Source: Nematostella vectensis (taxonomy: Eukaryota; Cnidaria; Anthozoa; Actiniaria; Edwardsiidae). From it: a DNA stretch of 64,000 nucleotides. The stretch is taken from the NCBI RefSeq assembly GCF_932526225.1, contig NC_064041.1, positions 9,654,813 through 9,718,812 of the forward strand, written 5' to 3'. Positions within the stretch are counted from its first letter, which is position 1. Every line of letters starts with the position of its first letter. The position numbers and the translations under genes were made by a program. The notes under the pieces are model-generated. The model saw nothing but the letters and a program-made list of their open reading frames with translations, was not told the DNA's origin and did not search any database. Below are positions 1 through 11,600 of the stretch, piece after piece.

Positions 1-46
1 TCTTATCTGTTCTCCATTGGTTAACGATTGCTGTCATCTGCTACAG

Positions 47-2675
47 ATTTTGACGAGTGTGCGATGTCACCGTGCCGCTGCGCCAATCAGAATAACTTCG
101 GATGTAACGCAACATGCATCAATACAGCTGGTAGCTTTGTGTGCAAATGCAGCAAAGGCTACACGCTGATTAGAGGGACCATTTGCCAAGGTGCTTCACT
201 TATCATATAGACCAGGCATCCCTTTATTGTTTTTGACCGGGTTTTTCATGGTGCTGGGCTCGAAACGTAGAGATACACAGGATACCTCAGTTGTACAGGC
301 TTTTCTCTTCTCAGCCAAAGGCGGCAGTGTTCTATCTTCGGTCAGGTCAAATTGGGATTTTCTCACCATAAAACTAGAGAGAATCGCATGTTAATACCCT
401 TGGTCATAGTGGATGCGACAACGGCTATGGCTAGGACGGAGTGACCGAGATAATACGTTAAAACTTGGCGACAAATTCCACAATAGTTTCGATAAAATTA
501 CCTAAACTTTATATTCAGGAACAAACATAAACCGTAAACTTCATTTCTACAATAGGAAACAGAGAAAGGGGAATTTATACTCCAACCGACCCAGACCGTA
601 AAACTGTGCTCGCCAGACCGTAAAACTGTGTAAAACGTCGTGTTTTGGCGGGAAACGGAAAACGGTGGGAAATCTATCAGACCGAACTCATTTTCACGTG
701 CAGCCATTCAATTATCAAATTAATTCATTGTTAATTCCTTCGCCTCTAGGTCTTAGTTGCCCGTATGGAGTTAAGATGATTGAACTGAATGATTTGTGTG
801 ACTCGGTTTTTGGAAGGCGATAAACGATCAGTGTGATTGGCCTGCTTTAAGTGGTGCGTCAAAATAAGAAAACGGTCTAAGAGTGTCAACTAGTTTTCAA
901 GAATGACAAAATCTTAAACTTTTCGCATATCATATCTATGACTGTGTTGCCACCTCAGCGAATCCCGGCTGTGCCTGAGTTTTCGCAGTATTTAGTAGGG
1001 GAAACAACTACGTTTAGATATTTTACTGCTCGTTTTTCTTTAGACATCGATGAGTGTCTATCTACAAGCACCAATACATGTCCAGGGAGGTGTATCAATC
1101 GTCTCGGTAGCTACACCTGCGACTGCCCTCGGGGATACACTTTTGATAACAGCAGCCGTAGATGCATCGGTAGGTTTGCAGTATGAATTATTTTTATATG
1201 TCATTGGTTGAATAATTTTTACTATAAGAACGTAGTTAGTCAGTGCGTCAGTCGGTCATCTATTCAGTAATTCATCCATTTAGTCAGTCACTCAGTCAGT
1301 CAAACAGTCAGTCCGTCAGTCAGATATTTCACTTTTAAATACTCTCTAGATATCAACGAGTGTGAGCGCAACAACGGCTGGTGTGAACATGACTGCATCA
1401 ACATTCTCGGGACATATCGCTGTCGCTGCCGCGATGGATACAAACTTGACCCCAACAGACGAACATGTCAAGGTGAGAGGTGTCCATTTTGCAGATAATT
1501 GACAGGTATCTACCTAAATCTGGTATGGGAGGATTGAAAGAATATGCCACGGTCAAAGAGCATTTTACTCTCACCAAGCGCTAGATAGCAATATATTAAG
1601 GCATCTGATCCCTCTTTCTGTATTTGCAGATTTGGATGAGTGCGCGTTGTTCAATGGCTGTGAAGCGATCTGTAATAATACACAAGGGAGCTACCACTGC
1701 GCATGCTTGAACGGCTATCAGCTGAATTCGGACGGCTTAACTTGCTCAGGTAAACACTTTTAACAATGAGACAAAGTGCTACACTTTTGTTTTAATAAAA
1801 TTGCACTTGAAACCCTTACTAAGAAAAACAGCTTTTTAAAAAAGACCTCGACGAGTGCTCAATCCAACACGTTAGCGGATTACGTGGCAACGCCTCATTG
1901 GCTGACTGCGAGCAGGTCTGCGTGAATGTGATTGGCTCGTTCACATGCGCCTGTAAACGAGGATTCATCCTGAGGCATGATGGGAAGACATGTGAAGGTA
2001 ATAATAACAAAAGGAAATTTAGCCCTAAATCAGAGCGCTTTACACTCTAGAAATGCAATTAAAACTAGCTAAAACAACTAGCCTGTTCGCAGGCGTCTAC
2101 TTGTTGAGCTCCATCTTGCTCCATTTGGGGAAAACAAGGCCTAATTGCTGCCGCGAAACAATCATATTGCCAACTCAACCCAACTGTCAATTTCAAGTTG
2201 TCAGCAGATAGAAAAAAGACCCTGAGAAAGGCTGTGCAACATGACTACTCATCTTTTTATAGAAGAGCCAATTTCCATTCGAATGTTATTAAACCTTTAT
2301 CAGACCTTTATTAAAGGGATATTATCAGCTCTCAGGCATAATTAGTCAAAAATAATAAAACTATCTTAATGTATGCAAAATAGTAGTCCTGTATATGCTA
2401 GTATCCATTACTTTTTAGGCGACTTCTATTTTGGAACTATTTTGCAAAGTTTGTAGACTTTTTGTTAGAGAATATTTAACCAACCTCTGGTTAGACATTA
2501 TTCAACAAACTGCTGTGCCAGGACACCAAAAGGGATTGATATTTTTTTTCAGATATCGACGAGTGCGATACTGGGCTACACAAGTGTGAACATCAGTGCA
2601 ATAACACGTTCGGATCCTACAGCTGTTCCTGCTCGCCTGGCTTCGCTCTCGCAGACGACAAGAAATCCTGCAAAG
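47..2675 (+). CDS. Gene A: six calcium-binding EGF exons
   Basis: Each of the six exons (47-190, 1044-1169, 1350-1472, 1630-1749, 1845-1997, 2553-2675) encodes one EGF module opening with a D-[IFL]-D/N-E-C calcium-binding motif and has phase 1 at both ends, so any one can be skipped in frame. Five of the six lengths match or nearly match the corresponding exons of gene B (123, 120, 153 and 123 nt are identical). The exon at 1845 has an unusual acceptor: the bases before its AG are almost all A, whereas the gene B counterpart has a T/C-rich tract. The exon at 2553 reads as identical to its gene B copy, including flanking intron bases. Confidence 0.88.
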
Positions 2676-5600
2676 GTACAGAAACCCCATGATATCGATA
2701 TGCTAAGTGAAAACCATGAATAAAGTGATTTCTTACTCTTCTTACTATTCTCTCAGGACTTCCCTGTGTGTCGATTGAAGCGCCTTCTCATGGCTCCATG
2801 AAATGTAGCGGTCATGTGACTGGCGCTAATTGTTCCTTCTACTGCTCCGCTGGCTATGAGATTGCAGGCTCAGCATCAAGGCAGTGTCTCTCTAATTCAC
2901 AGTGGAGCGGGGCGAGGGCGACGTGCAACGGTGAGTCTACAAAGGAACACTGCATGCTAAATATGATTGGGTCTTCTGTAACAACGACAGTAGACTGTAG
3001 TGGGGGCGGTACAGGTACCGGGCTTTACTTCGCTGTTACAAACTCAAGGTTTACAAGATCTGACTGCAGCTTCTACCGCACCCCCTTTTATATGGTCCTA
3101 TAACGGCGTCCCCTAGGTAATCCGACACTAACAGCCATGGAAAGCTTTTAGCTCTGTTTAGATAAGGCTTCAGCCAATGGGCGTCCGAGGAACGAACTCC
3201 CCCCCCCATGGGTGTGTCGGTTTGTTACCCTTGGGCTACCGTGACTTACGTAATGTTTACATGTTGCTACTGACTACGGTTGTCACACACTAACTTGTTA
3301 CACTGCTAGTGCGCATGGCAAGATACACACATGAATATAATGATTCACAAGATTCCAATCATTTTTGCACTCAAACTCTTAAACCGTACTAAATCCTAAT
3401 TTCGTCGACGGCCAGGTCTGAATCCTACACAGGGCAAACCCTGTGTGAACTCAGACTTTACTTTTCTTCCTTCGTTAAGAAGCGAGAACCGAGAATTGGT
3501 GGCCAAATTCCGATTGTCAAATACCCCTGGAAAAGGGACGCGCTACTCCTACTTTTCCAGTGGGTCAAGGGTCAACTTTTTACTTTTCGCTATCCTATTT
3601 CATAGGAACAGCTAAATTTACTTTGTTTATATAACTTGCTTAAACAAACAGACGCCTTTGTTGAATAAACAAAGGAAGGTCGGTGTTTAATTGAAGTAAT
3701 ATATTTAGTTGTCAAAGATGACGTTAATCTATATTTCGTTATTTTCCTCCGTGGCACTTCAAATATGAGTTGTCTGAAGATAAACCTTGGAAGAAGTACC
3801 TTGGTCATTCGCTTTATTTGAGAAAAGATGATGCAAGCAATACTCTATACCAAATAGATTAGTTGATGCTTCAAACAACAGGTTCTTTTATAAAAGGCCA
3901 ACTCAACAGTGTCAGGGGTCTTACCTCTTATTGTGTTGTTGTAACAATAGGGAGCTATTTGAACTCTCATACACGTTGATATAATGCTTCTATTAATATC
4001 ATGAATCATAATGAATGACAAAATACATAATCTGTATGTTACTCAATACAGTGCTTCTACTGTTTTTGGCGCTTTAGTATCATATCCACCCTTTCCTTGC
4101 AGCCATGAGTTGTCAAATTCTTAGACCTTCGCCACACACCTTCGTCACCATGCCGTGTCCCAGATCCTTGGGGTCCCTGTGCAATTTCGAATGTGAAGAT
4201 GGTTACTATGTAGAGGGTGCAGCTAACGCGACGTGCAGCGTGGACGACATTACCGGAGGAGTGAAGTGGCGGACCTCCTCATTCACTTGCACCGGTGAGT
4301 CCGTTCGGATCAAAAGGCAAAATGAAATAAACAAATCCGTCTTTCATAGTCTTTTGATCAATGAGTTTTGATTTTTGTTCCAGAATCTACGTCGTGTCAC
4401 CCCAATCCATGTCTTCATGGCGGTACATGTGTGACCTCTGGACTTGCTGAGCAACGCTGTGAGTGCGAGGAGACTGGATACGAGGGGAAGCTTTGCGAAA
4501 AGGGTCGGCTCAGGATTCCTGTGTTCCCCAAATTGGAAGTAAACAAACAGTCACGTGTATTGCACGTGTCTTCGCCGCCAGTACGTGAGCTACGCATTAA
4601 CATGAGCTCACCCTCCGGTGACCTTAACATACTACCCAATGTCACAGTCATCACGAGTAAAGCACTTGACGCCAACTTCACTGTCACTGCCAGACGGCCA
4701 GGGCTGCACGTGATCTCATACCATGTGACCGGAAGTGACTCAGATAGTTTTACTACCCCGGATGATAGCCTAGTTTACGTGAACCCGGATATGAGCAGCA
4801 ACTTAAGCGTGTATGACGTCACTCACACGAATAAACGAAGCTTTCCGATTGGATGCCATCAACTTCAAGAAAGTGCATTCGTATGCAATGCGCAAGCCAA
4901 ACTGGTGGCTACCGCGGAGTGGAAGATGGATGACGATACAGGACATTACGTAACACAAGGTATTGTGCACATGCGCACACACAACACCTCGGTACCAGTC
5001 TCTCTCACAGGGTTTGACCTTGGTAACCTGGCCAGAAAGAGTAAGGAGCACATAACATACATCCGGGACATGCCAAAAAGCCTGCCCGACACACTAACCT
5101 TGCGTCACCATGACAACTGCACCAAGGTACCCATGAAGCCAGAATATTTAATGCAACTCATTAGTGACGACGTGTTACCGCTGCACTATCTCGGCTCGGT
5201 ATCACAGGCGCTACCGGCCTGGTTGAATCTAGAGATGGACACGAACACAGGCTTTGACGTCAGAAATCTGATGATTGACGTTAATCACGCGACAGGGGTT
5301 TGCTCCGGGTTGCCATTAGCAACAGCAGCCACGTATTACCGACCCAGGGTCGGGTTTAAAGTACAAGTTGACGATGAGAATGCGCGGTTCACTGCTAAAG
5401 ATGGCGTGTGCTTTGCACATGATGTCTGCAAAGGGGGAGCTTTCGTCAAATTCGCCAAAGACTCACAAGAAAAGCTGAGTGGACTTGACATCTTGAGACA
5501 GATGGAGTCAGTGGGCTGGAAGACGCGCCTTGCCGCGATTGGCGTGACCCGGTCAGCAATGACGTCACAACAATCGCTTTTTGTCAAGGCTGCTGTGAAC

Positions 5601-8600
5601 GCCCAGCTCCAGAGTAATGATGGGAAGGCACTCCGTGTCACTATGGAGACGGAAGGGGATTGGATGGTAACGTCAGGGTGTTTTGACAAGGTGAATTTTA
5701 ACATGATCTTACTAACTGGTAGTTGAATCTATTTGCAAGATATTTTAGGTCTTGCATTTTTAAGCTTGTTTTTACATAAACAGATTTTTTTCTTTTTTGC
5801 CATGTAATGATCATCGCATTTGTTGATGTTTTTAGTTACTAAACCGTCGCTTTTCCTGCCCAATTAACGGTACTATGACTGGCAAAACTACGTTGACCGC
5901 ATCTATGCAGATAGCAGGCGCATCACCAGGAAATAGGAGTGTAATAAAGATTACTGGAAACAATGTGACAGGGTCGTTTTCTCTCGGAGGTGGGCGCACA
6001 TATCATATAAGGCATTTAATTTATTTAGATTGCAGTCTGTGCGGTTTCAGTGGAAATAGAGAGTGAGCGAAGTGTATGGCCGCGGAGAGAATGGGAACGA
6101 ACGATGGAGACAGAAGCAAAAGAAACGCTTGCCCGCACTTATTGTCTTTTTAACTGCTGTGTTTTACTGCAGGGAAAACCACTAACAAGATATCGAAGCA
6201 ATGTGAGCGCATAAAAGGTTTCAAGTTTGTTCTTAAGGCTACAGAAAATCCCTTTAAAACAGCTGCTGAGCTTCGAGATTCTGTCATACCTTATGTTAAC
6301 CTCCCAGTGAGCGTCGACCTGCAGTATGACATCACAGGAGGAGAGAGGACTGGGCTGATTGGTACTTCAGACGCCCGCACCAAAATTGGTGGTCTTAAAG
6401 GACAGATCGAGTTTTGGTTCAAAATGATTTTAACGACTGTTTCTGGCATGATTTTGCCCTCTGCGCCGCAACTCAGATCAAATTATGGTGAATGGATAAA
6501 CACTTACACGTCTGTCCTTCAGTGTGTAACCAATGCATCGACAATAGTCAATTCATACAGCGGGCTTGAAAGCCAGATAGATGGAGTAATATCTTCGATA
6601 AAAAAGATGCAGATTGGAATATCTAACTTGTTAGAGCTGTCAGCTGAAATGAGAAGAGAGCTTTCTAGAATCCCAATAGCAATGGGTATTATCAATCAAC
6701 TGAATGCGTTTGATCAAATTGTGAATGCATCCCGGACGATTGGGATTACTTTGGTTCGTTCACCAGTCCGCCAGCGTCTTACAGGCCTCGTTCTTAATCT
6801 GACTGCGCAGGTTTGTCGCGCACGTCTGTGTCTCCGAGGGGTCGAGGCATCTGTGGACTTTAATACCGGGTCATGTGACTTATCAGACAGCTTTATCCCT
6901 CACCACAGGAAACCCAACTGTTCAGCGTGGGTATTGGGCCAAGTAAAGGATGAGTTAACTCTTAGTCACGTGATTACCATGACACCAGGGGATCGTCTCT
7001 ATGTGAACAGCATCTCGGGAGCAGCAAGAATACAGGGCACAGTGCGCATGCTTGGAATCCAGCAAAGTGCATTAATTGACATATCACCATCCGGGACCTT
7101 GAGCTTTAGTATAAAGGGACGATTGGATGGTCAGTTTCAGTGCACGTTGGATGCACGTGCTAATGCTGACGTAGGTGATTGGCCTGCACTTCTGTATCAC
7201 GTCAGTGGACGGCTTGACGACCAATCGGAGCTCGTTCAGCGTCTGCAAGATGACGTCAATAGCTATGTAGAGAGCATGCGCGAGAAGGCACAGAAAAGAC
7301 TCAACGGCTCAGAACAAGCTCTGGCCTCGGCACAACAACGCATGCTCGTCATAGAAAACCTTCACAGAGATAGAACGGCTGACATAAAACGCGTAAAACG
7401 CTGGCGCAGACTGAATGAGACCGAGCTTCTGAGAATCCGCGATAAGTATTCACAAGCGAAGGAAGATTTCAACCAAGCTTTAGCCGGTTATAACCATACG
7501 CGATCAAGCTTGTACTCATGTGAGCTATCCAAGTGCGGATATGTCTGCAACAAGACGTGCGTCCCTGACATATGCTGGAGCCCTGTGGTGATATCTTACG
7601 TCAAGCAAAACTGTCACGCCAAAGACATCAAGATTAATGTAACGCGACCTAAGCAGATGTCCGAGAAAAGGGAATACTACACTCAAACAAAAATTAAGAT
7701 TATCTCAGAATCATGTAAGTCATGGGAAGCAGCTTTCAGTGAGGGTCTCTTTTGGCCTTTCTATCAACCAATTGGACGAAAACGCAGAAGCTCGGAGACG
7801 CCAGGGAATGATAAAGAAACACGCATCGTGCACGCCAGAGACATCGGCCACTCTATCTCTCGATCACCTCGATCTGTCAACAAACGCTCAACTTCCGAAC
7901 ACAAGGACATTAATGAAATTCTAAAGCGACAAGTTCCCGCACTTGATAAGAAGTTTGACATTAACTACATTTTACGTAAAAACATCGCCAACATAAGTAA
8001 GACTTTTGATTTGACGCGCGCACTTCACGAGTACACGCGAGTCCTTGACACCTTTAACGTAAACCACGTGATGAGAAAGGCGTTTCCTGGGTTACGTGAG
8101 GACTATGACGTCAATAGGGATTTGATGGAAGCTATTCCCGCACTGAAAATAAGCTTTGACCTGGATGCGCTACTCAGGGACTCGGTGCAAAGATGTCGAC
8201 ACACAGGGAGACCGGTACGTGTTGATGATGCACTCAAGAGTGCGTTTCCTGAAAGACGCGTAACCAGCATTGATAAAATCATAAGTCAGCGGTTTCCCGC
8301 CCTGCGCATGTCCATCTCCTATCTTATCAATCAACACTTGCATGACATGTCGTCATTCAGCCTCGACCAATTAGCACTTAGAAACTTCGACGTCAGCAAA
8401 GTCGTTGGTCAGGCTCTGGGTGGGCTCGATAGCAGCTTGGATATAAACGCACGGTTAAAGAAGAATCTGAGAGGACTGGGACCAGATTTCGACCTCAGTC
8501 ACGAGATAATGTCACGTGTCACCCGGCCACGTGATATCGACAGGCTTGACGTGATGCAAGTAATCAAAGACAAGACTGCGCAAGCGCATGAGATGTGTTT

Positions 8601-11600
8601 TGAGAACCTGACGCGATTGCTCATACCGAAAGTCGCGCAAGGCTTTGATCTTGAACAACTAATCAAAACGGGTCTACGTAAAGCTGTCCACGTGACCATC
8701 AACGAGTCAATGCTTGCAAACCTTAGCGTGGATTCCATTTTGAGGAAAGCAGTTCCTATCAAACTCAACGTGACGATAAACCAGATCATACTTGAGGCGC
8801 ACCCCGAGCTCAGCACCCCCCTGGACCTGACTGAACTACTGAAGGGATCTGTCCCGCTTTTAAAGATGTTCGGGGGGAGTATAGACATTAACAGCCTCAT
8901 CAAAGGCTCGTCGCCGAAGTGGTACGATCTAAGTCTTGATATCGACAAAAGTCTGAAGGCAAGGAACCCAGCGCTACGAGGGAGCCTGAGTATAAGCAGT
9001 CTGTTGAGTAACGCAATCCGTCACGCTGTCACGCCAGGTGTCGATGACGTAGTATGTCACGCTATCACGCAAGCTGTAGACAAGTCGCTAAGCATCCAGC
9101 GTGTCATCGAAAGCAAAGTCCCGCTGCTGACAAAACAGAAATTAGACGAAGCAATCTTCATTGCCCTTGAAAGATTTAGAGATGACAAAACACAGAAGGA
9201 TTTAAAAGGTTTATCAGCGAGAAAGAGGAATAAAAGATTTTTGTTTTCGGTTATATCTGGGATTATCAATGGGTTTGCAAGCTCCGGGTGTAAACAAAGT
9301 ACACACGAGTGGGATGGTCCAACCAAGAAACTTAGCTACACGCGCCTATTCTCAATCATGGAAGTCATCCAGGAAGCTGCAAAGGTATTCGTGTGTAAGA
9401 ACGGAAGTACGGTAAATCAGAAAACTAAAGGCTTCGAGAACCCAACCCCGTGTTGCAGGGAGGACATAAAATGTGTAAAGTTCTTGGAACCTGAGTGCGT
9501 AGTTGAGAACGAGGCGTGCATCAAGTGGCAGAAGAATAAATTTGAGCGCGAGTGGAAACAGATGAATGGAAGTCTATTTCTTGAGTATATAGAGCTCACA
9601 AAACAAAGCTCAGCAGTTGACCAAAAGGTCGTGGAGCTCGACAATTTGAAATTACAAGAAAAGATGCTTTCTACTGAATTGACAATACTTGAGGCAAAAA
9701 GGCGACAGACGCGGGCACAGATGAAAACCATGAAAACATCTCTCGCGAGAATGCAACAGATCCCAGATGTTAGGACTGGACTTAGGCTGGGTAAACTAAC
9801 ACAGAGTTCGCCTGGACTTCCTCCGGTGAGGGTGCATTCCATGTCGTTTGACCTCACCACGGGCATTGGAACAAGCCGAAGGTTCCTTGCAAATGTTCAG
9901 CTCCAAACATCTAAACGAAATTCAAGTGGGAATTTTGTGCTTGAACTTGATGCTCTCAATTCTTCGATAAGTATAGCGACGCCGATCATTATACGTGAGG
10001 CACTCGGAGAAACCCGTAGAAAACGTTCACTCGTAGACACACCCGAAGCTAACGAGGACAAAGCACAGCACCAGGTGCCCGACGCAGAAAAGTGCCAGTT
10101 TGCTCTAAACGCAAGTCTGTTCTTCTTTGAAGTCATAAATTCGCTATCTTCTGTCGTTAACTCAACTTTGGAGATAGAGAAAGGATTAGAAACGGAATTC
10201 GAATCATTTGACAGTCTCCATACCTACCTAGAGAGCACTAATTCCTCGGCGGTAAAGGCGTACCAAGACATGATGTCCCAGTACAAGGACCAGCGACTTG
10301 AGCATGCGCAGTTGCTCTCATGGAACGAGACCTTCGCTATGTGGAAGGCCTATACCGAGATGTTAACGGAGGCACGTGGCTTCAAGGCATGCGCAGGTAC
10401 CGCTGACTGCATAACCGCGGTCGCAAGTGAGCTAATGGAAATCTACAGCATGTACAATAATGACAAAGACGTCAATAAGGTGATAAGCTTGATTCCCGAG
10501 GTTGAGAGAGGACTGGGCTCTATCATAACCAGCAACATGTCTCTGTCTGACGTCCGAGAGACACTTGGTCAGCTTGAGGTCCTTCTCAACAGCAGCATGG
10601 ACTCGAGGCTGATCTGTGCAGATAAACCGAGACTCTTCAACCAGACGATTTCACGATGGACTGTGGAGGAGGGAGAACACGTGGTGTTGGGCTGTGAGGC
10701 GCAGAGCGTAACCAAGGTAACCCGGGGCAGGGGGAATGCGGGAGAAATGTTAAACATAGTGATGATTGTGTTGATAGGATATTTGATCATTTTAACTAGA
10801 TTGCGATGGCATTGTAATCTGATGATACTACTATTTTTTTTAAAAGGTCATCTACACGTGGCGAAGGGGCGATGAAGTTGTGCAGAAAGCTGACCACGGA
10901 ACACTAGAACTTCCATCCATCAAGAGATCTGAGGCCGGTATGTACACATGCGAAGCAGCGAACCACAAAGGGTCAGCGGAATATCACTATGAAATCATTA
11001 TCGAATACAAGCCTGAGCTCTTAGAGGAGCCAATCAGCTTCAAGCTTGCCTTATATGGTGGTAAAGGCGCTACGTTCTCATGTCTGGCCACAGGCAACCC
11101 TCAACCCCGGGTGGAATGGTATTACAGGCCGCTGTATTCCAAGCTGTCATTCAAACTACCTGATAACGACAGCCGGCTGGTCTATATAGAGCCTGATGAC
11201 GTCATGAGGTCGGGATTCTATTACTGTGTGGCCAGCAATAGCCGCGGTAGAGTCGTCAGTGAAGAGGGGAGGCTGGATATCTTACGGAGCAGGGGGGCAG
11301 TTCCCCGTATGGCCGTGGTCTTTAACGTCACTGCTTGTGCCCAAGATGAGGAATGTAACCATACCCTTCCCTCAAAACTTGGTGCAGCTGACATCCACAC
11401 CTTAAAGAGCAACATTAGTTCCACCACAGGTGTCCTTACCACCCAAGTCAATAACCTCAAATTTGCCCGAATCACCGATCAGCGAGCATCTATTTTCTTT
11501 GCCCTTACTGGGCAGGAAGCTGAGGGAGACGCCGAATCTGCGGAAGAGATATTGACAAGCTTCTCGATGCAGAGATTAAATCTAGTAGAGAGAGTACAGC

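Noticed and set aside
3414-3460. Short hairpin as a possible small RNA gene
   Set aside because: The stem is imperfect and isolated, without promoter elements or a recognisable RNA family; no tRNA cloverleaf could be drawn.
5690-5726. Stop at 5726 as the end of a separate gene
   Set aside because: The GTGAAT donor at 5691 matches the paralogous donor in gene B and the following exon continues the alignment in phase.
8499-8948. Long minus-strand frames opposite the giant exons (also 9417-9866, 32325-32774)
   Set aside because: They are antisense shadows of the strongly conserved coding strand; the same shadows appear in both paralogues and have no family resemblance.
10717-10875. Read-through of the giant exon to a stop at 10875
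   Set aside because: The Ig domain is completed only if the intron 10717-10846 is removed; gene B shows the same junction.
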